64,000 bases of DNA from Legionella fallonii LLAP-10 (lineage in GTDB: Bacteria; Pseudomonadota; Gammaproteobacteria; Legionellales; Legionellaceae): contig NZ_LN614827.1 in NCBI RefSeq assembly GCF_000953135.1, positions 525,001-589,000 of the forward strand, given 5' to 3'. Positions within the stretch are counted from its first letter, which is position 1. Each line of letters starts with the position of its first letter. Under the pieces are notes generated by a model. It did not search any database, was not told where the DNA came from, and saw nothing but the letters and a program-made list of their open reading frames with translations. The position numbers and the translations under genes were made by a program. Positions 46,972 to 55,545 of this stretch are shown here, piece by piece.

Positions 46972-48002
46972 CTAAGCGACTTTAAGTACCAATATTTTGT
47001 CCATATCGAACAACATATCTTGCTCTTCAATATCCTGAGTGAAATCATATTCCCCATGCAAATTGACATAATGCCAGATTAAAGTCGATCCATTGCGAAT
47101 AATGGTTAATAGTACTTTCCTGCTTTCTTCATTCTCTAAAAGAACCAATTTTTGCGAAAGGTATAACTCATTCCATAATACAATTGCATTCTGATTTAAG
47201 CGCTGGCAACCAACAACCATTTCTTGTTCCTCCTTGCTGCTGTATTGAATTTCCTGGTTGTTACCAAACAGAATGGCTTTTGAGAATTTATTCGATAGCT
47301 CAATACGATTTAACTGTTTTTCAACAGCCTGCCGTAATTCAACATCATCAATATATCGAAGAATAAACAGACTTTTAATAATCCGTCCAAATTCCTTTAT
47401 GGCGCAGTACAATGGGTGTTGTTTAGAATATGAACTGAGACGCTTGAACAGTTGTGAAGCCGTTGTGGCTTTAAGTTTAATCGTAACCATCAAACGCAAA
47501 ATATCATCCCAATTGGTTTTAATTAAATCAGTGTCGATATAGCGATGCGGGAGTATTTTATATCCTTTGGTTTCATAGGTGCTTCTAGAGTTAAAACTGT
47601 ATAGGGTGGCTTTCTTCAGACCTTTAATTCTGGGTGCAAAATAAATCCCCAGCAGGTTCAATATCCCAAAAATTGCTTCAGAATAACCATGTGTATCAGT
47701 GGAATAGATTGTGCTTTTGATCGAAAGATTATGTAATAACCCATCGACGACATAGGCTGCTTCCCGTTCAGAGCTACTGATGGACGTAGTATAAAACAGA
47801 CGATTCAGCTCATCAATAAAGCAGTAAAGTGAAGATTCTGAGCCGCTTCCAAAGTATTTAAATGATTTATTGGCATTCAATGACTCAACAACTACGCTGA
47901 CTTTTCGCCCATCGCTTGATGTATGTAATTCACCAGGATTTTTTTGATAGATGCTGGTTAATGATAGCTTGCCGAGCAGATCAAGAATGCATTGATTGGC
48001 AT
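46972..48002 (-). pseudogene. Tn3 transposase, C-terminal third
   Basis: The longest ATG-started frame ends at 47880, but the same frame is open to about 48000 (QCILDLLGKLSLTSIYQKNPGELHTSSDGRKVSVV). DTHGYSEAIFGILNLLGIYFAPRIKGLK is the DDE-core block of TnpA, and RQAVEKQLNRIE and LIWHYVNLHGEY form its end. The protein lost about two thirds of its N-terminus. It meets the DUF1016 fragment head to head. Confidence 0.85.
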
Positions 48003-48546
48003 TGAAGTCTTGCGTGATTCTGGTAAAGTCAGCACTGATTTGATCTTGAAAGATCCTTATGTCCTGGATTTTCTTGGGATGAGAGATCGCTATCTCGAAA
48101 AAGATTTAGAAGATGCCATATTACGTGAGATCGAACGCTTTATATTAGAATTGGGGACGGGCTTCAGCTTTATAGCTCGGCAAAAACGCATTCAAATTGA
48201 TTATATAGATTCCCACATTGACTTATTATTTTGCAATAAGCGGCTTAGGAGAACGTGCGCTTTAGAGTTGAAATTAGGTGACTTCGACGCAGCCTATAAA
48301 GGTCAAATGGAGCTTTATCTGCGTTGGCTAGCAAAATATGAACAAGAACTTGATGAAAATCTGCCCTTGGGTATCATATTGTGCACAGGAAAAACACATG
48401 AGCAAATCGAATTACTAGAGTTGGATAAAAGCGGCATTCATGTTGCTGAATATATTACAACACTACCGCCAAAAGCAGAATTACAGAAAAAATTACATCA
48501 ATCTATTGAATTTGCGCGACAGAGATTTGAAAACAAAGATCAGTGA
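48000..48546 (+). pseudogene. DUF1016 (PDDEXK) nuclease, C-terminal domain only
   Basis: About 180 residues: LKDPYVLDFLGMRDRYLEKDLEDAILREIERFILELG, ARQKRIQIDYIDSHIDLLFC, ALELKLGDFDAAYKGQMELYLRWLAKYE, GIHVAEYITTLPPK. This is the YhcG/DUF1016 nuclease domain with D...E-x-K (IDLLF / ELKLG). The N-terminal helical domain (about 150 residues) is missing where the Tn3 fragment begins. The catalytic part is complete, so residual activity cannot be excluded if it is translated (TTG at 47992 is in frame). Confidence 0.8.
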
Positions 48547-48552
48547 TCAGTA

Positions 48553-48590
48553 TTTGTCCGGAAATTTGGACGGGTTACGCCTAGAACCCC
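48553..48590. repeat. Tn3-family 38-bp terminal inverted repeat, single end
   Basis: The reverse complement starts GGGGTTCTAGGCGTAACCCG and ends TTTCCGGACAAA, matching the first 12 bases and the end of the repeat at 31701. It probably belongs to the element whose transposase fragment lies at 46972. Its partner end was not found. Confidence 0.7.
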
Positions 48591-49038
48591 AGGATACGGG
48601 TGCAAATGGATCACGTTACTTTTAAAATAGGCTTACACACCTTACCAGACAAGGATTGCAGCCTTTTTTTATAGAAATCAATAGGTCTATATAGTTGAGA
48701 TTTATCCGAAAGCTTAGATTTTCTAAGTTTAATCTTTTTTGTAAACGGAGCCCTTTGCATTAACTGAGAATATTTCTATTTATTGTCCTACTGTAGAAGT
48801 GATTCAAGTTGCCAGAATAGAAAGGTCGATTAATGTTCATGATGGGTATACGGGATTGGTATGAAGCAGAGTCATATAAAACTCCAGTTAATTGGATGCT
48901 CATCTTCAGACTTTAAACAGGAAAGTGAGCCAGAAATAGACAAGCACTTGAAAACAGCTTTATTTAGCCTCATAAATAGCAGTGTCCACAAACCCCCCTT
49001 TATAATTGCAAACATATCATCATGTGATATGATTAATT
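48591..49038. other. Gap without a recognised gene
   Basis: About 450 bases. A 63-codon plus-strand frame (48861-49052) is open but unconvincing and runs into the TumE-like gene. Confidence 0.4.
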
Positions 49039-49404
49039 ATAAATGCAATTGACCATACATTAGAAAATTTATTAGAGCTCAATGGTGAAAGAATCATCAT
49101 TGATGAGCCTCTTGGCCTATGGGTTAAGTTCGAGGTTATTAAAACACAAAGCCGACAACAGGGTATTAAATATTCATTAACTCTACATGATAAATCCAAT
49201 AATCGAATATTGGGTTTTGATAATAGCCATGAAATAAAATATGGGGCAAAGAAAGGGGTTAGCCCGGAAAGAACCTTTGATCATTGGCATTATGATGAGA
49301 AGGATCAAGGAAGACCTTATAATTATGTTAATGCAGGACAGCTTTTAGAAGACTTTTGGAATGAGGTAGATAAGCGTCTTATAACTCTTAAGGAGAGTAA
49401 ATAA
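49039..49404 (+). pseudogene. TumE-like toxin lacking a normal start codon
   Basis: The frame from 49033 reads NAIDHTLENLLELNGERIIIDEPLGLWVKFEVIK ... YSLTLHDKSNNRILGFDNSHEIKYG ... TFDHWHYDEKDQGRPYNYVNAGQLLEDFWNEVDKRL. The middle and C-terminal blocks match the TumE (DUF6516) toxin family. An in-frame TGA lies at 49030, and the only ATG in frame is at 49210, inside the fold. The codon before Asn is ATA (49039), which may be a mutated ATG. The stop overlaps the antitoxin start (TAATG). Confidence 0.6.
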
Positions 49405-49796
49405 TGAATAAAGCAAGAATAGGCATTATGTCTCTTGAGCAGTATAAACAACGCACCCTTGCGATTGCCAAGGGGATATATAAACCTAAAAAAGATGAAC
49501 CAAAAATTTGGTTCACATCAATGAAGTCATTAGCTCATGTATTATCTGAAGATAATCAACTGCTCTTGAAGTTAATTATAGAAAATGAGCCTAAATCTGT
49601 TTCTGATTTAGAGGCGCTAACAGGATATAAAAGAAAGGCCAATAATATCCTGAGAACCCTGCGAACAATGGAGCAGTATGGTCTAGTTAAACTAGAAGAA
49701 AGTCCAAATAAAATACATAGAGGAAGGGCGCCCTTAATGCCTAAAGCTCTGTACGATGAATTTGATGTTGAGTTTTCTCTTCAGCAAGTTTGTTAG
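49404..49796 (+). CDS. TumA-like antitoxin / winged-helix regulator
   Basis: 130 residues. The N-terminal part is basic; from about 45 there is a winged helix: LAHVLSEDNQLLLKLIIENEPKSVSDLEALTGYKRKANNILRTLRTMEQYGLVKLEE. This matches the HTH antitoxin paired with TumE. Translationally coupled to the gene upstream and intact. Confidence 0.75.
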   Translation: MNKARIGIMSLEQYKQRTLAIAKGIYKPKKDEPKIWFTSMKSLAHVLSEDNQLLLKLIIENEPKSVSDLEALTGYKRKANNILRTLRTMEQYGLVKLEESPNKIHRGRAPLMPKALYDEFDVEFSLQQVC

Positions 49797-49817
49797 TACT
49801 GAAATAAGGATGCTGAT

Positions 49818-50599
49818 ATGCGTGATAAAATAAAGGTACTTTACTACCCAGATATGCAAGTATCAGAAACAACGTTAAAAAAATGTATCTTATTCTTTGA
49901 TGAAATCCATTTTATGGATAAGCCAGCTTTGACCATTGGCAATTTCGGCTTAATTGGAGCTCAATCACCATTAAGAGCAACCGAGCGCTCCTTTCGTGAA
50001 GATGCTGGTGTACCTTTATATGTTCATAGCGTTGATGGAGGAAGGATTTCTACTGATATTATGGAAAAAGTAGTATCTGATTTAAATGATTCTTCCTTTA
50101 TCGAAAGTTATAGGGATGGTCTTTCTAAGTCGAAAACCTTTAGGAACCAACAATTTCCCGAAGGAAATTATGGTTCTTTTGGAAGCACCCCAAAAGAACT
50201 TATTAAGCTATTTGAGAATATAGATTTATCACTGTTAGCCAATTCCAATACGGTAGAGTTTTTAAAACAAAATTTTTCTCCTTTTGATATAACAAAATCC
50301 TGATGTTGTTAGCAGATGCAACTCCTTATGCAAATTTATTAAATACTCAATATAAGCGTGCCGCAAAAAACTTAGAAAATTCGGATACTATCGTTAGTAT
50401 TGCAGATCTTGGTTTTGCAATATTTGATGAGCTCATATCCAATAAAAGTATAGAGAGCATGGATATTAGAAAAGTTGTTGCATATAGAAAAAAATCTGAA
50501 AATGCGCGGGAGGAGTTCTTGGAATATCTTGCCTCAATTCAAGTGAAGCAAGCGAGTCTTCTTACACATGATAATTATTTAATTGATGAGTCAACATGA
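49818..50599 (+). pseudogene. Hypothetical protein split into two frames
   Basis: Part 1 (49818-50303, 161 residues, MRDKIKVLYYPDMQVSETTLKKCILFFDEIHFM...) stops at TGA. Part 2 starts at the overlapping ATG 50301-50303 (MLLADATPYANLLNTQYKRAA...). Part 2 continues part 1 in sense, and its C-terminus is cut at the methyltransferase start. Most likely this is one gene of about 350 or more residues that was frameshifted and truncated. Family not recognised. Confidence 0.5.
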
Positions 50600-51202
50600 A
50601 CTAAATAGCTACCTTAATTTATGTACACAGTTTTATGATTTAATAAGACCTCAACCACCAGAAGATGCTTATGTATTTTATCGTTCTTATGTCGCAAATG
50701 CGGGTGGTTTTGTTATGGAGCCCATGTGTGGTTCAGGTCGATTTTTACTCCCGCTCCTCAAAGAAAATTTCAAAGTAATAGGGGTTGACGCCAGTAAGCA
50801 TATGCTTAATGCCTTACACGCTAAGGCAGAGTTACAGCATCTCAGGCCAGAAGTATGGCAAGGATTTGTTGAGGATTTAAATAGAACACAAAGATATAAC
50901 CTGATTTTTATTCCCAGCGGCTCATTTGGACATCTTATTAATTTTGACTCAGTAAGAAAATCATTGAAGGTTTTTTATGATCATTTAAATGATGATGGGA
51001 TTTTATTATTTGAAGCAGAAACATCTAAAATAGTGCCTGATCAACTTGGAGTTTGGAGAGGTCTTGTATGTCATAAGCCTGAGGGTGATTTTATTCTGGT
51101 AAATCGGCTTACAACTTAGAAATTAAAACGATTAAGGCTTTTGATAGTTCTTTAAGTCTTGATGAAAGTGACTCTAGCATTGTTTATGAATGTAGGAAAT
51201 AA
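50586..51202 (+). pseudogene. SAM-dependent methyltransferase with an internal deletion
   Basis: From ATG 50586: the class I motif VMEPMCGSGRFLLPLLKENFKVIGVDASKHML (motif I and acidic loop), LIFIPSGSFGHL, and DDGILLFEAET. The frame stops at 51119 (VNRLTT). One frame over, the family's C-terminal end EIKTIKAFDSSLSLDESDSSIVYECRK runs to TAA 51200. About 50-60 residues between the two parts are missing, so a deletion with frameshift has disabled it. Confidence 0.75.
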
Positions 51203-51809
51203 AACGCTACTAACGTCATGATCGAAATGAAAAGCATTAAATGTTGTGTTGCATTAACGAGTTGAATTAACCGGGCTATAAATTTATCTAAGGCTGATTA
51301 CCATGATAATCAGATCTAATGCATGTAAAATCAAAACCGACCTTTATCCTCTTTCTATGTTTAGTTAGGTACTTTATTTCAGCTGTTTATTATCTACTCA
51401 CCACCATACAGCTTCTAGCTAATTAAAAATCTATTAAATATTTCTTTGCTTTTCTTTGCGTAATAAATATGTACAAACTAATCGATTGATTAGTAGCAGA
51501 GAGGCTTGATTACGAAAATTTTGTGCTTCCCCTAATAAGTTTTTGTTTTCAAGTTGCTGTTTGAAAAAAAATATTGAGAAACTAGAGCATTAATACTGCG
51601 ACCGTTATGGTCGACTGCTAAAAATATTGCTGTCTGCTTTTTGATTTTGACTCAAAGTTCCCTCCTAGTGATAGCGATGTTTTAATGCTTAAGAATTGCA
51701 ACAGACTTTTAACTCTGGATAATATGTTTTAATTGTGTTCATTTGTAATTGATTTTTCATCAAGTAGTTTAAAAAATTTACTATACTTTTAGAAAGTAGT
51801 GAGGTAACT
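51203..51809. other. Intergenic, nothing recognised
   Basis: About 600 AT-rich bases (27 or more stop codons in view on both strands) with no convincing ORF. It presumably includes the promoter of the nitrilase-like gene. Confidence 0.5.
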
Positions 51810-51812
51810 TTG

Positions 51813-52730
51813 ATGAAAACAATTACAGTTGCTATGTGGGATCCCGGTTATAGCATTGAGGATAAAAAACTGGAGGAAAGGATTGACGTGCTTGAAGAAA
51901 AATTCAAAGCGGCCTATGAGCGGGCTATGTCATCAGATTCTGGGGGCTCGGAGGTGACGTTTATTTTTATGTGTCCTGAATATACTCTGTTAAATAAGGA
52001 TGACGCGATGCTGGGGAATTTCAACTCCAAGACAGAGTTGTTAGACGCTGAGAAGCGTTTACAAAAGCTGGCTAAAGATTATCCTCAGGCTATTATTATT
52101 CCCGGTACTGCGTATGTTGAAAAAACTTTGGATTTACAAGATGAAGCAAAAAAAACAAAGTATGTGAGTGCAGTTAAATCATGGCAACGTAATCATTTCC
52201 GAGGTTTTTTCTCGTTTGAAGAGGAAATTGCAGATAAAAAATTAGTAAAAAATACAGCACCTATTTTTTTCAATTCCCCAAATAATAAACCTAAGCGTTA
52301 TAGTAAACAGGTCGAGGCTGAAGTTTATCTTGATACGGGAAGCAGTATTTTTTATCCAGGTCATGCCTCTTCGATTTTTACACAAAATGGTATTCGCTTT
52401 GGAATAGAGATTTGTGCTGATCATAAAACGGGAATTTTAAGCTCTGAACAACAAAAGACAAGTGAACAAATCGATGTACATTTAATTGTGGCCGATGTTA
52501 TTCCTACGATACGTGGTAAAGTCGCTGAAGGCGATGGCGTGATTATCGTTAATTGTGCTGGGAATTTTACTTACAACCCACTTGCCGCAGAAGAAACAGG
52601 GGTTTGGATAAGAGATAAAGAGGGCAATTTAGAGCCTGTCGAAATATCAGAAAGCTCAACTGAAGATTTAATAATTTATAGTAACATCCCTATACCTAAT
52701 CAAACACATTCTCCTCAGGCATCAATGTAA
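51813..52730 (+). CDS. Nitrilase-superfamily (carbon-nitrogen hydrolase-like) protein
   Basis: 305 residues from ATG 51813, preceded by GAGGTAAC. A nitrilase triad can be proposed: Glu in FMCPEYTLL near 53, Lys in the KRYSKQVEAEVY stretch near 165-170, and Cys in FGIEICADHKTG near 206. Those are the three conserved sites of the family. Spacing and the extra acidic C-terminus are unusual. The substrate is unknown. No signal peptide. Monocistronic. Confidence 0.65.
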   Translation: MKTITVAMWDPGYSIEDKKLEERIDVLEEKFKAAYERAMSSDSGGSEVTFIFMCPEYTLLNKDDAMLGNFNSKTELLDAEKRLQKLAKDYPQAIIIPGTAYVEKTLDLQDEAKKTKYVSAVKSWQRNHFRGFFSFEEEIADKKLVKNTAPIFFNSPNNKPKRYSKQVEAEVYLDTGSSIFYPGHASSIFTQNGIRFGIEICADHKTGILSSEQQKTSEQIDVHLIVADVIPTIRGKVAEGDGVIIVNCAGNFTYNPLAAEETGVWIRDKEGNLEPVEISESSTEDLIIYSNIPIPNQTHSPQASM

Positions 52731-52855
52731 TGCAAATAGCTAATTTTAGATTTAGGTTAAGGTCATTGATGGTTGCGCATCTATGGGTCTCTAAACCCCT
52801 GTAGTTTCGATGAAGACTAATAAGCTCGTATACCAAAAATGGTTGATATTGATCA

Positions 52856-53348
52856 ATTGGGTGTTTTAATAACGTTTAACGATTATGTAGTTACTGCTTG
52901 AGATGCTGTTAAAAGCAACCCTGGTTTAACTAATAATTTCTCGTCTGAAGGTAATGGCGTTATTGGACACATTATTGGCGGTCAATTTATATTGAAGTCA
53001 AAACCTATTTACAGGCATACCTATCAAAGTGAGTTGTCTTTACCTGAAAAAAATATCTTACCTAATATTTCAATCATTTATGGCCATTTAGGTATGGATG
53101 ACTCATTAATTAAGGCATCAATAGCCTCAGGAATATCCGGCATCATCAGTGCAGGATTTGGAAAGGGTTATCAACCAAAACATATATCATTAGCACTAGA
53201 GAACGCTGTTAGGCTAGGCATTCCGGTAGTACGGTGCGCGCGTTCAGGATGTGGGTATACAGGAGTTGGCCAATACCAACGAGATTGTCCAGTCATAAAT
53301 CAAGACTCGATGTTTTATCTGGCCCGGGTAGTGTTTAAAAAATGTTGA
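52856..53348 (+). pseudogene. L-asparaginase, broken C-terminal part
   Basis: The frame reads GVLITFNDYVVTA, then TGA, then DAVKSNPGLTNNFSSEGNGVIGHIIGGQFI ... IIYGHLGMDDSLIKASIASGISGIISAGFGKGYQP ... GIPVVRCARSGCGYTG. This matches type II asparaginase from the 'G.V.vvmnd.i..ArdvtK' region to near the end. The TGA replaces the Arg codon of that motif (CGA to TGA). The N-terminal half with the nucleophile Thr is missing. Confidence 0.85.
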
Positions 53349-53388
53349 GGTTTAATCCAGCTCCAAGCGCATATAATGAAGCTTGTCA

Positions 53389-53655
53389 CTAATCAGAGTA
53401 CCTTTTAAAAATTTCTGATAAAACTCTATTACTAAGGTTAAGAAAATATTCTCGTCTAATAATGTCGCAAATATCTTCCTTGGAACAGTATACTATGACC
53501 GCATCTCCAGATCGTAGGTTGTTCAATAGTTGCTTTCTCTTCATCTGAATATCGATTTCATATTCCCCATAATCGGTACCTTGGCGAGTAATGATATCAA
53601 TAATTAAATTTTCCAAGGCCTCTTCACTTAGTAACGTGTGATCAATTTTAATCAT
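53389..53655 (-). CDS. UPF0270 family protein (YheU-like)
   Basis: 88 residues from ATG 53655 (MIKIDHTLLSEEALENLIIDIITRQGTDYGEYEIDIQMKRKQLLNNLRSGDAVIVY). The RQGTDYGE motif and the G(D/E)AV(I/L)V(Y/W) end are diagnostic for UPF0270. Function unknown. Looks like a core-genome gene. Confidence 0.9.
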   Translation of the reverse strand: MIKIDHTLLSEEALENLIIDIITRQGTDYGEYEIDIQMKRKQLLNNLRSGDAVIVYCSKEDICDIIRREYFLNLSNRVLSEIFKRYSD

Positions 53656-53755
53656 GTTGTGCCTTAGGGATGACATTATTCTTGGTTTGTAGTCTATGCC
53701 ATTTTTTTATCTCAAGTGTCATCCTTTGCGATTCAGTTTTTAATTCAGACAGTAC

Positions 53756-53866
53756 TTAATTAAATTTTTTTAGTTGTTTTCTAGAAGCAAGCTTAGAAAT
53801 AACCACAGAAGTTGTCGCAATTATCAGGGTGTAATAACTCGTTGGCATAACTTCAAATTCAAGCAT
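53756..53866 (-). CDS. Possible 36-residue membrane peptide
   Basis: ATG 53866 with GAGAG upstream. Sequence MLEFEVMPTSYYTLIIATTS then VVISKLASRKQLKKFN: one transmembrane helix and a basic tail, the shape of type I toxin peptides or small membrane regulators. Unsupported by homology. Confidence 0.3.
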   Translation of the reverse strand: MLEFEVMPTSYYTLIIATTSVVISKLASRKQLKKFN

Positions 53867-53988
53867 AAGAACTCTCTAATTAACGCATCATTTATTATTC
53901 AATAATTCAGTTCTAAAAAAGTAGCGATTGCGAGCAGTAATTTCGTTTTGAAGAGGCGCGTTACTTTTTTTTATCCCTCCCATGGATT

Positions 53989-55521
53989 TCAGGAGCAACC
54001 AGGTGACAACCATTCAGTTTGCGCTATATTTTCAATCAATTGTTCTCGCTGAGTAGGTGCAAAAAAGCATCGCTTATTTAAAGCATATTGAATTCCCAAA
54101 GCAATTAAGCCTATTCCTGTTAAAGCAATAGCAATATTGACGACAATGATTTTCCATTGCTCGCGATGAATCGCCATTTCGTCATCTTTGGCATGTAATT
54201 TATGCATAAAGGATTCTTTAAAAAGGCTTAGGTTTTCTTTTTGCTCTTCAAGAGGGCGCTCAAAAAATGCTTTTAAATCCTTTTTAAGTTCCAATCCCAG
54301 CAAAAGAGCGGTTTTGCCTTTCCCAACATCTTGGCTGATGAGATAAACGCCATGAGCAATCATTTGGTCAAGACGATGGGTCAGTAAATGAAGCGCAGGA
54401 GGGCCAGTCCATAAAAAAGAACGCGACGTTTCTTCATTCAATTCCCCGGACTTTTCCATATCACAGAGGGGCGACCAAAAATCCAGCTCAGGATTTTTTT
54501 GCGCTACAGTATGGAGCGTTTCATCATTTAATAAGCCAAGCTGGTGTAATTCTCCAATGGCAGATCCTACTGATTTGGCCTTTATTCCTGCGTGGACCAC
54601 TATTTCAAAATATTTTTGATTGAGAATGCCTACTAATTGCAAACGACCTACTCCATTATGAATTGCGCAGGCGTGTTGGTGTTGCTGCATCAGTCGCTCG
54701 AAATTGCCCTGAGTGAGTAAACTAACCTCCCATAACCTATCTAATATCATGGACAAGGAGAACAAATTGCTTTCGGAGTCAATTAAAGTTAATTGCTTAA
54801 AATTGGCAGGGGTCAAACAGTGGGCGTCGCGCAAGGCAAAAATTCCTTCCGCGCTGTTAATTGTCTTTTGTTGGTTAATGTGTTGAATTAAAACGTCTTT
54901 TCCGCCAATGAGGCGTTCAATTTCCAGCATTTCATCAGAGTGATTAAACCCCATGGCTAAATCGTACAAGCGTTTGCGTTTATCACATCCCAAAATAACG
55001 GGAACAACCGTACAAATTTTAGTTAAATGCGAATCAATAAGGCGAAGTTGCGCTTTAACTTCGTCAGAGGGATTACGACGATAAATGGCATGTAGTCGTT
55101 CTTGTCTCCGGCATAGGCGGTAATCCACATAATTGATCATTTCCCAAAAAGTATCGTGTTGTTCCGATATGTCTTGCCCCGCCACTAATGCTTTTGTACC
55201 CGTCCAATTAAATAATGCATTGATATAGGCATAATGGTCATACAAGTCCGGAGACTCAACCAAATGAAATTTTAAGCCTTGACGTGCCAAACGCTCTATA
55301 TGCCCCAGACTGTCGCCCAAAGAAGACAGTCCTCTATTATAGGCGCGTCGTTTTTCAGGGTCACTTAATGTATCGTAGGCCTCCTGAATGCGCAGGAACT
55401 CTTCTTCTTTTCCTGGCACTCTATCCGGATGTGTCGCCAAAACCAGACGACGGTACGCTTTTTTAATCTCTTCTTCGCTTGCATCCTGGGTCAGCCCCAG
55501 TTGTGCGTAATAATCGGCCAT
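53989..55521 (-). CDS. J-domain protein with C-terminal membrane anchor (candidate effector)
   Basis: 510 residues. Residues 1-65 are a complete J domain (DYYAQLGLTQDASEEEIKKAYRRLVLATHPDRVPGKEEEFLRIQEAYDTLSDPEKRRAYN) with the HPD tripeptide. It lacks the Gly/Phe and zinc-finger regions of DnaJ. Residues 70-440 are helical and of unknown fold, with several hhxxLxxLGLLN-like repeats. One hydrophobic segment (about 460-482) lies near the end. It would recruit an Hsp70 to a membrane, possibly host Hsp70. Second gene of an operon with the LRR gene (24 bases apart). Confidence 0.85.
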   Translation of the reverse strand: MADYYAQLGLTQDASEEEIKKAYRRLVLATHPDRVPGKEEEFLRIQEAYDTLSDPEKRRAYNRGLSSLGDSLGHIERLARQGLKFHLVESPDLYDHYAYINALFNWTGTKALVAGQDISEQHDTFWEMINYVDYRLCRRQERLHAIYRRNPSDEVKAQLRLIDSHLTKICTVVPVILGCDKRKRLYDLAMGFNHSDEMLEIERLIGGKDVLIQHINQQKTINSAEGIFALRDAHCLTPANFKQLTLIDSESNLFSLSMILDRLWEVSLLTQGNFERLMQQHQHACAIHNGVGRLQLVGILNQKYFEIVVHAGIKAKSVGSAIGELHQLGLLNDETLHTVAQKNPELDFWSPLCDMEKSGELNEETSRSFLWTGPPALHLLTHRLDQMIAHGVYLISQDVGKGKTALLLGLELKKDLKAFFERPLEEQKENLSLFKESFMHKLHAKDDEMAIHREQWKIIVVNIAIALTGIGLIALGIQYALNKRCFFAPTQREQLIENIAQTEWLSPGCS

Positions 55522-55545
55522 ACAGCCCCTCCGTCAATAAACCAC

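Noticed and set aside
48861..49052. 63-residue plus-strand ORF before the TumE-like gene
   Set aside because: No recognisable motif or ribosome binding site; it overlaps the toxin frame and is more likely spurious.
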